A stretch of 64,000 bases of DNA from Paenibacillus sp. SZ31 (GTDB lineage: Bacteria; Bacillota; Bacilli; Paenibacillales; Paenibacillaceae), in NCBI RefSeq assembly GCF_012912005.1, contig NZ_JABBEA010000007.1, positions 186,001-250,000 of the forward strand. The letters run 5' to 3'. The notes below the pieces were generated by a model, which worked only from the letters and a program-made list of their open reading frames with translations, searched no databases and had not been told where the DNA came from. Positions 17,520 through 26,873 of the stretch are shown here, one piece after another (position 1 is the stretch's first letter; every line of letters starts with the position of its first letter). Both the position numbers and the translations under genes were made by a program.

Positions 17520-18677
17520 ATGTGGTTATGGTTAGGTGTTTTTGCTATCATTATGCTAGCAATCGGGTTCGTATATCGTTATATGGACCATCGAGCAGAG
17601 AGCAAGTTTCATCCTCATGCTCCCAAGCAGCTCTTAGTCAAATTCAAGGAAGGTACGCCCCCAGATGAGATGCACACCTTTCACAAAAAAGGGAAATGTA
17701 AGGTCGCTGAGACCTATGAAGATTTAGGATGGTACCGTGTGGAATCCCGCAAAAAAATGCACCGAATGCTGAAACATTACAAAGATCATGAGCTTATTGA
17801 ACATGCAGAGCCGAATTACCTCGTTGAGACATCCTTCACTCCCAATGACCCTTTCTTTCCTTATCAGTATAACCTGTCCAAAATCAATGCACCCGCTGCA
17901 TGGGATATTACTCAGAGTAACAGCTCTGTCAAAATCGCCATTATCGATACAGGTGTACAGTTGAACCACCCAGAATTGGCCTCCAAGCTCCTCCCCGGTT
18001 ACGATTATGTCGATTATGATAATATCCCCGAGGACGGAAACGGCCATGGCACTCATGTAGCTGGGATCGCTGCCTCCGTTACCAACAATGGTGTAGGGAT
18101 CGCAGGCGTTGCACCGCTCGCATCCATCGTTCCGCTCCGTGTACTGGATAACAACGGGCAAGGAACGGTAGGCAATGTCGGTAACGGGCTTGTTTTTGCT
18201 GCCAACAATGGTATCCAGGTAGTCAACCTGAGCTTGGGTGGACCAGCAGGTGATGCTTTCCTTCAGGCTGCCGTACAGTATGCATGGGATCGCGGAGCCG
18301 TAATTATCGCTGCAGCCGGCAATGACAACACGTCATTCCCAATCGTACCTGCATCGTATCCTAACGTGATCGCTGTTGCTTCAACCAACCTTTCCGATCT
18401 CAAATCCAATTTCTCCAACTACGGCTCTTGGGTTGATATGGCTGCACCGGGGGATACCATATTATCCACATATCTGGGCGGTTCCTATGCCTATCTTAGT
18501 GGCACATCTATGGCTGCACCTCATGTGGCCGGAGCGGCTGCATTGCTCGCTGCACAAGGGAAAACAAATGCTCAGATTCGGGATGCGTTATGCTTCGCTT
18601 CTGATCCGGTATCAGGCTCCGGGATCTATTGGACGTATGGGCGACTCAATGCCTATCAGAGTTTGCAGGTACCATAA
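17520..18677 (+). CDS. membrane-anchored subtilisin-like serine protease (S8)
   Basis: A 385-residue protease. Residues 1-20 form one hydrophobic segment with no obvious signal-peptidase site, so it may be a membrane anchor. Residues 35-105 resemble an I9-type inhibitory propeptide (PKQLLVKFKEG, ...EHAEPNYLVE). The catalytic triad is Asp143 (AIIDTGV), His176 (NGHGTHVAG) and Ser330 (GTSMAAPHVAG), with oxyanion Asn268 (AAAGND). Expected to act outside the cell or at the outer membrane face. ATG 17520 follows GAGGGGGA. No secretion partner or substrate gene is adjacent. Confidence 0.93.
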   Translation: MWLWLGVFAIIMLAIGFVYRYMDHRAESKFHPHAPKQLLVKFKEGTPPDEMHTFHKKGKCKVAETYEDLGWYRVESRKKMHRMLKHYKDHELIEHAEPNYLVETSFTPNDPFFPYQYNLSKINAPAAWDITQSNSSVKIAIIDTGVQLNHPELASKLLPGYDYVDYDNIPEDGNGHGTHVAGIAASVTNNGVGIAGVAPLASIVPLRVLDNNGQGTVGNVGNGLVFAANNGIQVVNLSLGGPAGDAFLQAAVQYAWDRGAVIIAAAGNDNTSFPIVPASYPNVIAVASTNLSDLKSNFSNYGSWVDMAAPGDTILSTYLGGSYAYLSGTSMAAPHVAGAAALLAAQGKTNAQIRDALCFASDPVSGSGIYWTYGRLNAYQSLQVP

Positions 18678-18735
18678 TGCACCTACTCTCAATCATGATT
18701 GCATGAAGCGAGCCTACCCTTCTATTTCCACAAAT

Positions 18736-18773
18736 TAAAAAACCAAGGAACATCTATACGTTAGATGTCCTTG
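18736..18773 (-). terminator. terminator of the RidA gene
   Basis: Stem CAAGGACATCTA / TAGATGTTCCTTG on the minus strand (one bulge), followed by GGTTTTTTAATT. Confidence 0.85.
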
Positions 18774-18796
18774 ATTTGGATGAAATGTAGTTGATA

Positions 18797-19195
18797 TTAG
18801 ACTTTTGCTGCCCAAAGTTCTATCTCGATTTTTATCTCTGGTAGACCCAACTCCGTAATATATCCAATCGTCATTGCAGGATAATCATTACCGAATAACT
18901 GTCCCCACTCGGTATAAAAGAAATCCCAATCGATTTTCTCGGTAGCCCATACGTTCACTTTGATAATATGTTCAGCATCTAAACGCTCCGATTCGAGCAC
19001 TGTTTTAATATTATTAAATGTATTAGTGACTTGGTCATTCAGACTGTCAGGAAAGCGTCCGCTAGGATCTGCTCCAATCTGACCCGAAGTTACAAATAGC
19101 TCTGCGTTCCTTGGAATTCTTGTAATATGCGTGTACTGTCCTACAGGAGCTGGCATATTGGATGGATTTGTTCTCGTAATTTTGTCGTTTTTCAT
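18797..19195 (-). CDS. RidA/YjgF family protein
   Basis: A 132-residue protein of the RidA family, trimeric enzymes that hydrolyse reactive enamine/imine intermediates made by PLP enzymes. It shows NPSNMPAPVGQYTHITRIPRN-like N-terminal strands, ELFVTSGQIGADPSG, VTNTFNNIKTVLES and the C-terminal PEIKIEIELWAAKV. The canonical Arg105-equivalent seems absent in the last third (LPEIKIEIE), so it may belong to the Rid4-7 branches without classical deaminase activity. Start ATG 19195 follows GAGGT by 6-7 bases. Confidence 0.85.
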   Translation of the reverse strand: MKNDKITRTNPSNMPAPVGQYTHITRIPRNAELFVTSGQIGADPSGRFPDSLNDQVTNTFNNIKTVLESERLDAEHIIKVNVWATEKIDWDFFYTEWGQLFGNDYPAMTIGYITELGLPEIKIEIELWAAKV

Positions 19196-19283
19196 TATGA
19201 TTACCTCGTCATTCCTAAGATTTTTCTGCGTGATTTCATAGTTTTCTTCCGATTTTGGGCAGACCTCACCCTTGGAATAGATT

Positions 19284-19349
19284 CTAGAAAAAGACAGCAG
19301 TGGAGTATCCATATCCCGAAGATATAAACGCAAGCGATTTTTTCTTCAT
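19284..19349 (-). CDS. possible 21-codon small ORF in the RidA leader
   Basis: On the minus strand AAGGGGGAG precedes ATG 19349 by a good distance; the frame MKKKSLAFISSGYGYSTAVF plus one Phe ends at TAG 19284-19286. It lies about 90 bases before the RidA start. It may be a leader peptide, the remnant of a secreted protein's start, or chance. No homologue is recognised. Confidence 0.3.
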   Translation of the reverse strand: MKKKSLAFISSGYGYSTAVFF

Positions 19350-19439
19350 AATTGGATGCTCCCCCTTCTTAAGTGACAAGATTATCTTGATTTATTTATT
19401 ATATCTAATAGCTACATCATGGGTCAAATTCATTCCTTC

Positions 19440-19487
19440 ATAAACAAAGAGCAATCCCGTAATAACGTGACTGCTCTTTGTCTTTTC
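19440..19487 (-). terminator. terminator of the first GH1 gene
   Basis: Stem ACAAAGAGCA (19444-19453) / TGCTCTTTGT (19472-19481). T-rich flanks in both directions, just after the stop of the GH1 gene on the minus strand. Confidence 0.7.
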
Positions 19488-19508
19488 CACAACGTCGGAC
19501 ACCTTGTA

Positions 19509-20981
<1,473 letters not shown>

Positions 20982-20985
20982 TCAA

Positions 20986-22899
20986 TTAGCTTAAAACCGT
21001 GATCAATTTATCTTTCTCATGAACGGATGCATCTTTGGTTCCTACAACGTCCAGATATTTTGAAGTATTAGTGACAATGATCGGTGTAACCGTTTCATAC
21101 CCTGCATCCTTAATCGCTTGCAGATCAAACTCAACAATCAGATCACCTGCATTAACACGGTCTCCGTCTTTCACATGTGTTGTAAAATGTTGACCTTTCA
21201 GCTTGACCGTATCCTGTCCAATATGGATCAGCATCTCTACACCATCATCGCTTACAAGACCAATGGCATGTTTGGTACGGTATACGGTTTGAACGACACC
21301 TGTGATTGGAGATACCACTCTGCCACTGGTTGGACGAATCGCAATCCCTTTACCCATGTGCTCTCCTGCAAACGTTACGTCATTAATTTCTTTCAGTGCA
21401 ACAACCTCACCAGCCATTGGGCTTACGATTTCGTATCTGCTGTTCGGGTTTGGATCAAGTACAGGTGCTGGAGCTGGTGTAGCTTCTACTTTGTCTTTGA
21501 ATCCAACCACGTATGTCAGAATAAAACCAAGGATGAACGCGATACCACATGCTACCAGAGCCATATAGAATCCCGAATCAACACCTGTTGCTTTATTAAT
21601 GAAGCTTGGGAATCCGAACACACCCAGTCCACCAAAGATGTATAATTTCGAACCGGCCAATCCCAAGATACCGCCACCGATACCACCTGCAATACAGCTC
21701 ATGATAAACGGTTTTTTCAGTGGAAGTGTCAAACCATAGATAGCTGGCTCAGTTACACCGAAGATACCCGATATGAAGGCAGGAATACCTAATGATTTCA
21801 ATTTCGTGTTTTTGGTTTTCAACATCACTGCAAGTACAGCACCCGTTTGAGCGAAAGAAGCAGCGAATGACATCGCAACCACCGGGTCAGCACCGGATGT
21901 GCTCAGGTTGAGAAGCATAACCGGCACGAGTCCCCAGTGAAGTCCAAACAGTACAAACACTTGCCACAATCCACCGATAATCAAGCCAGTTGCAACTGGG
22001 CTTAAGTCGTAGATACCTGTTGCTCCTGCACCAATCAATTGGCCTGCCCAAGTGGACACGGGACCAATCAGAATGAACGTTGCTGGAACGATAACGAGCA
22101 AAGTAAAGAATGGAACAAGGAACGTGCTAACAACTTTAGGAATAACATTTTTGAAGAATCTTTCAATTTTCACTGCGAAGAATGTAGCGATAATGATCGG
22201 AATAACCGATGTTGAATAGCTCATCAGAATTACCGGAATACCCAGGAACGTAATGTGAATTGGTGATTCAAACAACGTACCTGCAAACAAAGTGTACAAT
22301 GGATCTCCCGCAGTCAAGCCTGACAGCGTAGGATAAACTAACGAAGCACCTACCGCCATACCTAAGAACGGTGAGCCGCCAAACTTCTTGATTGCCGTGT
22401 AACCCAGGAAGATTGGGAAGAAGTAGAACAGACAGTCACCAGTTGCATTCAACAGTTGGTACGTTCCGGAAGTATCTGTAATCCATCCAAATGATAAAAA
22501 CATGGCTGTGAAACCTTTGATCATACCTGTTGCAGCCAGCAAACCGAGTAGTGGTGTGAACACACCGGAGATCATGTCGATAAATCGACTGAACAAACCA
22601 ACTTTCTTGCCTGAGTTGTCTGCTTCCTCCTCAAACTGACCTTCGCTCGGGAAATTACCCGCTTTAACAACTGCTTTATATACATCCGGCACTTCGTTGC
22701 CGATAACGACTTGATATTGTCCACCACTTTGCATGACGGTAATAACACCTGGCAGATTTTTAAGTTCTTCTGTTTTGGCTACGCTTTCATTTTTCAGTTT
22801 AAACCGTAATCTTGTTACACAATGGAATACACTGTTTACGTTCTCACGACCACCTACACGTTTCAGAATATCCTTAGCCAATTGATCGTAGTTGCTCAT
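20986..22899 (-). CDS. beta-glucoside PTS transporter subunit IIBCA (copy 2)
   Basis: A 637-residue three-domain permease. IIB (about 1-85) has the phospho-Cys in VFHCVTRLRFKL; IIC (about 105-460) has about ten membrane segments with GVTEPAIYGLTLPLKKPF; IIA (about 495-625) has HAIGLVSDDGVEMLIHIGQD with the phosphorylated His. It imports and phosphorylates aryl-beta-glucosides or cellobiose. Strong similarity to copy 1 next door, especially in IIC and IIA, points to tandem duplication. ATG 22899 follows GGGAG. It has its own promoter and an unusual leader with two RAT elements but no adjacent antiterminator gene of its own. Confidence 0.93.
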   Translation of the reverse strand: MSNYDQLAKDILKRVGGRENVNSVFHCVTRLRFKLKNESVAKTEELKNLPGVITVMQSGGQYQVVIGNEVPDVYKAVVKAGNFPSEGQFEEEADNSGKKVGLFSRFIDMISGVFTPLLGLLAATGMIKGFTAMFLSFGWITDTSGTYQLLNATGDCLFYFFPIFLGYTAIKKFGGSPFLGMAVGASLVYPTLSGLTAGDPLYTLFAGTLFESPIHITFLGIPVILMSYSTSVIPIIIATFFAVKIERFFKNVIPKVVSTFLVPFFTLLVIVPATFILIGPVSTWAGQLIGAGATGIYDLSPVATGLIIGGLWQVFVLFGLHWGLVPVMLLNLSTSGADPVVAMSFAASFAQTGAVLAVMLKTKNTKLKSLGIPAFISGIFGVTEPAIYGLTLPLKKPFIMSCIAGGIGGGILGLAGSKLYIFGGLGVFGFPSFINKATGVDSGFYMALVACGIAFILGFILTYVVGFKDKVEATPAPAPVLDPNPNSRYEIVSPMAGEVVALKEINDVTFAGEHMGKGIAIRPTSGRVVSPITGVVQTVYRTKHAIGLVSDDGVEMLIHIGQDTVKLKGQHFTTHVKDGDRVNAGDLIVEFDLQAIKDAGYETVTPIIVTNTSKYLDVVGTKDASVHEKDKLITVLS

Positions 22900-22942
22900 T
22901 GTAATTCTCCCTCTCTAAGTAAACTCCCCATGCTTTTGAAAC

Positions 22943-23023
22943 AAAGAAAACCTGAACTACTGAACATACACAACGTACCGGAACATCCGGAAATCAGTCG
23001 TGTTATTCAGCAATTCAGGTTTT
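22943..23023 (-). terminator. leader terminator of PTS copy 2, controlled by RAT
   Basis: Minus-strand arms AAAACCTGAATTGCTGAA and TTCAGTAGTTCAGGTTTT flank a GC-containing loop, ending TTTTCTTTG. Its 5' arm overlaps the downstream RAT, as required for antitermination. Confidence 0.88.
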
Positions 23024-23043
23024 GCCCTTAACGGTTGCAACCC
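23016..23043 (-). promoter_or_regulatory. RAT antiterminator site, proximal, PTS copy 2 leader
   Basis: Minus-strand GGGTTGCAACC ... AGGGCAAAACCTG matches the BglG/LicT ribonucleic antiterminator layout and shares its 3' end with the terminator stem. Nearly the same element lies before PTS copy 1 (25403-25429). Confidence 0.75.
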
Positions 23044-23121
23044 TGTAAGGCTGTACACATTTGTATTCAGTTACTTCATTAACTAAAGTAAGTTGCAATC
23101 AACCTAGAGACCATGGTGGTC

Positions 23122-23150
23122 GGAATTGCCTGATTGAACAGTTACAACCC
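23122..23150 (-). promoter_or_regulatory. RAT-like site, distal, PTS copy 2 leader
   Basis: Minus-strand GGGTTGTAACTG ... CAATCAGGCAATTCC, almost identical to the RAT before licT (26343-26371). No clear terminator with a U run follows it here, so it may be a relic or may act on RNA stability. Confidence 0.6.
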
Positions 23151-23156
23151 GATTGA

Positions 23157-23209
23157 TGTATGCGCTTACTTCTTGAACTCATCATAGTACATCTGAACTA
23201 CATTTGCAA
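23157..23209 (-). promoter_or_regulatory. promoter with cre-like site, PTS copy 2
   Basis: Minus-strand -35 TTGCAA (23204-23209), 17-base spacer, -10 TATGAT (23181-23186). Downstream, 23157-23170 (TGTATGCGCTTACT on the plus strand) matches 12 of 14 positions of the CcpA cre consensus, placed to block transcript initiation or elongation. Confidence 0.65.
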
Positions 23210-23256
23210 CACTTATTTTTATGATATTACAAATTAAATCCTCGCTGCTGAAAATG

Positions 23257-23290
23257 AAAAAAAGACAACTCCGAAAACATCGAAGTTGTC
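23257..23290 (-). terminator. terminator of PTS copy 1
   Basis: Minus-strand GACAACT ... AGTTGTC followed by TTTTTTTC, about 50 bases after the stop. It separates the licT-PTS1 unit from the PTS2-GH1 unit. Confidence 0.88.
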
Positions 23291-23338
23291 CCTGTATTAC
23301 ATTCTATTCTCATATATGATTGCGCAACTGAAGTAGAA

Positions 23339-25279
23339 TTAACCAATAACTGTAATCAATTTATCCTTCTCTTGCACTTTACGATCTGTTGTACCAACCA
23401 CGTCCAAATAATCAGCAGTATTGGTTACAATAATCGGTGTTACAGTCTCATATCCCGCGTCAATAATGGCCTGCAGATCGAATTCAACGATCAGATCGCC
23501 AACATTCACACGATCACCGTCCTTCACATGTGCAGTGAAATGCTGACCTTTAAGCTGTACCGTATCCTGACCGATATGGATCAGAATCTCTACACCTTGA
23601 TCATCTACAAGACCAATGGCATGTTTGGTACGGTAAATCGTCTGTACGACACCATTAATCGGAGACACGACTCTTCCACTGGTTGGACGAATAGCAATAC
23701 CTTTACCCATATGTTCACCAGCAAATGTAGCATCATTAATTTCTTGCAGAGGAACCACATCACCCGTCATCGGGCTGGAAATTTCATAACGATTATTTGG
23801 ATTAGGCTCAACTGCAGCCTTCTCTTCTTTTACCGGCTCTGGAGTCTGTTTGGCAGCTTCCGGATTAGCAGGATCTTTGAATCCTACAAAATACACGAGA
23901 ACAAAGCTTAGTACAAAAGCAATAACTGTAGCAATCATAGCCATCCAGAATTCATAGTTAATTCCTGCTGTCGGACTAATTAGCGCTGGAACACCGAAGA
24001 TACCTGAAGCAAACACAAACATTTTGGAACCTGCGAATCCAATAATACCACCAGCTACTGCAGAAGAAATACAACTCATAATAAATGGTTTTTTCAGGGG
24101 CAATGTAAGACCATAAATAGCAGGCTCAGTTACACCGAAGATCCCGGACACAAAGGCAGGAACACCCAATGATTTGAGTTTGGTATTTTTCGTTTTAAGC
24201 ATAACTCCAAGAACAGCACCAATCTGAGCAAAGGAAGCAGCAAACATCATAGCCAGAATCGGATCTGCTTTCAGTGTGGACAGATTGAGCAGCATGATTG
24301 GCACGATACCCCAGTGTAATCCGAAGATAACTAATACTTGCCACAATCCACCAACAACAATACCTGTCACCAATGGACTCAAGTCATAGATGCCCGATAC
24401 GCCTGCACCGATCAGCTGACTTGCCCATGTCGCGATTGGACCAATCAAAAGGAATGTTACTGGAACAACAATTAGAATCGTAAAGAATGGCGTAAGGAAC
24501 GTTCTTACAACAGACGGAATGATCTTTTTGAAGAACGCTTCCACTTTTGCTCCAAAATAAGCAGCAACAATAATTGGAATTACGGATGAGGAATAGCTCA
24601 TCAAAATAACGGGAATACCCAGGAACGTGATATGAATCGGCGATTCAAACAATGTGCCTGCAAATAACGTATACAACGGTTCTCCACCGCTAAGACCGGA
24701 TAAGGTCGGATATACAAGGGATGCTCCGATAGCCATCCCGAGGAATGGAGATCCACCGAATTTTTTCATTGCTGTGTAACCCAGGAAGATTGGGAAGAAG
24801 TAGAATAGACAGTCACCTGCAGCATTCAACAATTGATATGTTCCTGAAGCCGGGTCCAACCATTCGAGAGAAGTAAACATGGACAGGAAACCTTTGATCA
24901 TCCCTGTTGCAGCGAGCAAGCCGAGAATTGGTGTAAATACACCTGAGATCAAGTCGATAAACCGACCCAGAAGACTTTCTTTTTTACCGGAAGATTCAGA
25001 ATCATCATCATTTGAGACTGGTTCATCCGCATTCATATTACCAACTTGTAGCAAGGCTTTATACACATCAGACACTTCGTTACCCACGACAACCTGATAT
25101 TGTCCCCCGCTTTGCATTACCGTTATGACTCCGGGCAGGTTTTTGAGATCGTCTGTTTTGGCATTACTGTCATTTTTTAATTTGAAACGAAGTCTCGTCG
25201 CGCAGTGCACCACGCTGTTAATGTTCTGTTTACCACCAACGCCAGACAGAATGTCTTTAGCTAATTGTTCGTGTTTCAT
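23339..25279 (-). CDS. beta-glucoside PTS transporter subunit IIBCA (copy 1)
   Basis: A 646-residue IIB-IIC-IIA permease. The IIB phospho-Cys is in SVVHCATRLRFKL, the IIC domain has about ten membrane segments including GVTEPAIYGLTLPLKKPF, a Pro/Glu/Lys-rich linker (about 485-510) follows, and IIA has HAIGLVDDQGVEILIHIGQD with the active His. Start ATG 25279 follows AAAGGAAG; in-frame codons further upstream fall inside the leader terminator. It lies downstream of licT with a RAT/terminator between, so its expression needs active LicT. The paralogue copy 2 follows as a separate unit. Confidence 0.93.
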   Translation of the reverse strand: MKHEQLAKDILSGVGGKQNINSVVHCATRLRFKLKNDSNAKTDDLKNLPGVITVMQSGGQYQVVVGNEVSDVYKALLQVGNMNADEPVSNDDDSESSGKKESLLGRFIDLISGVFTPILGLLAATGMIKGFLSMFTSLEWLDPASGTYQLLNAAGDCLFYFFPIFLGYTAMKKFGGSPFLGMAIGASLVYPTLSGLSGGEPLYTLFAGTLFESPIHITFLGIPVILMSYSSSVIPIIVAAYFGAKVEAFFKKIIPSVVRTFLTPFFTILIVVPVTFLLIGPIATWASQLIGAGVSGIYDLSPLVTGIVVGGLWQVLVIFGLHWGIVPIMLLNLSTLKADPILAMMFAASFAQIGAVLGVMLKTKNTKLKSLGVPAFVSGIFGVTEPAIYGLTLPLKKPFIMSCISSAVAGGIIGFAGSKMFVFASGIFGVPALISPTAGINYEFWMAMIATVIAFVLSFVLVYFVGFKDPANPEAAKQTPEPVKEEKAAVEPNPNNRYEISSPMTGDVVPLQEINDATFAGEHMGKGIAIRPTSGRVVSPINGVVQTIYRTKHAIGLVDDQGVEILIHIGQDTVQLKGQHFTAHVKDGDRVNVGDLIVEFDLQAIIDAGYETVTPIIVTNTADYLDVVGTTDRKVQEKDKLITVIG

Positions 25280-25334
25280 GAAGTTATTTTCTTCCTTTCT
25301 GATTAAACACGGATTCGAAGCATATTGGAGAGAA

Positions 25335-25409
25335 TAAAAAAACCTGAACATCTGAATGTGCGGAACATCCGGTTAACGGTATGTTCTGTCATTCAATCGT
25401 TCAGGTTTT
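25335..25409 (-). terminator. leader terminator between licT and PTS copy 1
   Basis: Minus-strand arms AAAACCTGAACGATTGAAT and ATTCAGATGTTCAGGTTTT, ending in seven T. The 5' arm overlaps the RAT at 25403-25429. Confidence 0.9.
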
Positions 25410-25429
25410 GCCCTAGTGGTTGCAACCCT
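25403..25429 (-). promoter_or_regulatory. RAT antiterminator site before PTS copy 1
   Basis: Minus-strand AGGGTTGCAACC ... AGGGCAAAACCT, overlapping the terminator stem. Expected binding site of the LicT CAT domain. Confidence 0.78.
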
Positions 25430-25447
25430 GCAAGCTGATCTATGGGA

Positions 25448-26287
25448 TTATTCAGAAGTTGCATTCACAACTCTCTCAATATGAATCGTTAAGTACATCA
25501 TTTCTTCGTCAGTAAGTTGATACGTGTAGTTGCTTTCAATGAATTTCTTGATTTTCTCCGAGCACTTGTGTGCTGCTGGATACTTCTTCTGAATCATCAG
25601 GAACAATTCATCATCGTTGTTGCTCTTGTAATGTTTTCCCTTCACCAAACGTTGAGCGAAAAACTTCAAATGCGTCACAAAGCGATAGAATGTCAGTGAG
25701 TTCTCATCAAAATCAATCTTGAAATGATACTTGATGATCGTCAAGATTTCCTGCATGACCTGCGTCATACTCTTGATGTTAGGCATTTCCTCATTCAAAG
25801 CTGCATTCACAAAGTGAAGTGCCATAAAACCGGCTTCGTCCTCGGGCAAGATCACACCAAACTGATCACAGATCATATTGAGCGCTTCCATTCCGACTTC
25901 GTATTCCTCTTTGTATAACTGCTTTGTCTCCCAGATTAAACCGTTGCGTATAGGCAGATTCTTGCGATATCGCTCAATGGCAAAGTGAATATGATCTGTG
26001 AGATGTAAGTAAATGCTCTCATTCAGTTTCTTGCCAAGTTTTAATTTGGCGTAAGCAATGATTTCCTCGGATACTTTCATGTATTCCAGCGGAATGCTTG
26101 AGATTAATGCCTTGAAGTTTTCCTGAATATCTTCATTCTGTAAAGTAAATATCTTGTCGATATGCTGCTCGGAAACCATATCACCCGCCCGCTTCTGATA
26201 AGCAATCCCCCGGCCAATGATAATAACTTCCTGCTCGTCATTCATTGCAACTACAGCATTATTGTTCAGCACCTTCTCGATTTTCAC
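25448..26287 (-). CDS. licT: LicT/BglG family transcription antiterminator (module 1)
   Basis: A 279-residue RNA-binding antiterminator. The CAT domain (about residues 1-55) starts VKIEKVLNNNAVVAMNDEQE and has IIIGRGIAYQKRAGD. PRD1 (about 65-170) and PRD2 (about 175-275) carry the conserved His in DHIHFAIERY and LHFVNAA, and TIHIERV near the end. PRDs are phosphorylated by the PTS to tie activity to sugar supply and carbon status. GTG 26287 is chosen: GGAGTG lies 5 bases upstream and the product then begins at the usual CAT start. It presumably acts on its own leader, PTS1 and, in trans, PTS2. Confidence 0.93.
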   Translation of the reverse strand: MKIEKVLNNNAVVAMNDEQEVIIIGRGIAYQKRAGDMVSEQHIDKIFTLQNEDIQENFKALISSIPLEYMKVSEEIIAYAKLKLGKKLNESIYLHLTDHIHFAIERYRKNLPIRNGLIWETKQLYKEEYEVGMEALNMICDQFGVILPEDEAGFMALHFVNAALNEEMPNIKSMTQVMQEILTIIKYHFKIDFDENSLTFYRFVTHLKFFAQRLVKGKHYKSNNDDELFLMIQKKYPAAHKCSEKIKKFIESNYTYQLTDEEMMYLTIHIERVVNATSE

Positions 26288-26307
26288 TTTATCACTCCAA
26301 TATACAG

Positions 26308-26351
26308 AAAAAGACAAACCAATCCCTTTTCCCAAGGTATACGGCTTTGCC
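26308..26351 (-). terminator. leader terminator of licT (module 1)
   Basis: Minus-strand GGCAAAGCC pairs with GGTTTGTC (one bulge, one G-U pair), with an inner CCTT/AAGG hairpin, then TTTTT. It overlaps the RAT at 26343-26371. Confidence 0.65.
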
Positions 26352-26371
26352 TGATTCAACAGTTACAACCC
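26343..26371 (-). promoter_or_regulatory. RAT antiterminator site in the licT leader (module 1)
   Basis: Minus-strand GGGTTGTAACTGTT ... ATCAGGCAAAGCC fits the RAT consensus well and lies directly before the licT leader terminator. Confidence 0.8.
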
Positions 26372-26378
26372 GATATGT

Positions 26379-26423
26379 TGTACGCGCTTCCCTCATAATA
26401 TTACAAAATTCTACACAGTGCAA
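26379..26423 (-). promoter_or_regulatory. promoter of licT (module 1) with weak cre-like site
   Basis: Minus-strand -35 TTGCAC (26418-26423), 17-base spacer, -10 TATTAT (26395-26400). TGTACGCGCTTCCC at 26379-26392 matches about 11 of 14 cre positions and is conserved with the site before PTS copy 2. Confidence 0.6.
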
Positions 26424-26511
26424 CAAAAAGTTAATATTGAATTAGCATGACTCCCGATCTAGGTAAATATACTCACAGGAGTGAGCAAAACAAGAATTAT
26501 TTTACAGGGAT

Positions 26512-26817
26512 TCATGATTTATTGTTTTTGCTGTCTTTCTCCAGTTCCGCTTCAATTCTTCGGTTAATAATATCCATTTCTTCTGAACTCAAACGATCGA
26601 CATCTTTAAATTGCTTATCCATCTCGTACTCTTTCGCCTCACCTGTATTCATTAGCCCCAGATGATTTTTGATGTCCCGGATATCTTCACGCATATGCAT
26701 CGTCTGACGGTAATGATCTATCACAAGTGCGAAAACAATGCCCCCAGCTATAATCGGACCGAATGGGATCAGATAACATAATACAAGTCCTATGAGCAAA
26801 AATATAATAAAATACAT
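26512..26817 (-). CDS. small membrane protein of unknown function
   Basis: A 101-residue protein. Residues 1-35 form two hydrophobic stretches (MYFIIFLLIGLVLCYLIPFG, then IIAGGIVFALVI), followed by a charged coiled-coil-like region (QTMHMREDIRDIKNHLGL) and a Glu/Lys-rich tail. Start ATG 26817 lies 8 bases after GAGGGG; in-frame ATG 26835 precedes that site. No family is recognised. It stands alone between licT and a kinase-like gene on the same strand. Confidence 0.7.
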   Translation of the reverse strand: MYFIIFLLIGLVLCYLIPFGPIIAGGIVFALVIDHYRQTMHMREDIRDIKNHLGLMNTGEAKEYEMDKQFKDVDRLSSEEMDIINRRIEAELEKDSKNNKS

Positions 26818-26873
26818 GTGCAGTGCCCCTCTCATATAAAGTAACTAATCTGCTAAATTAGACGTTTCTCCAA

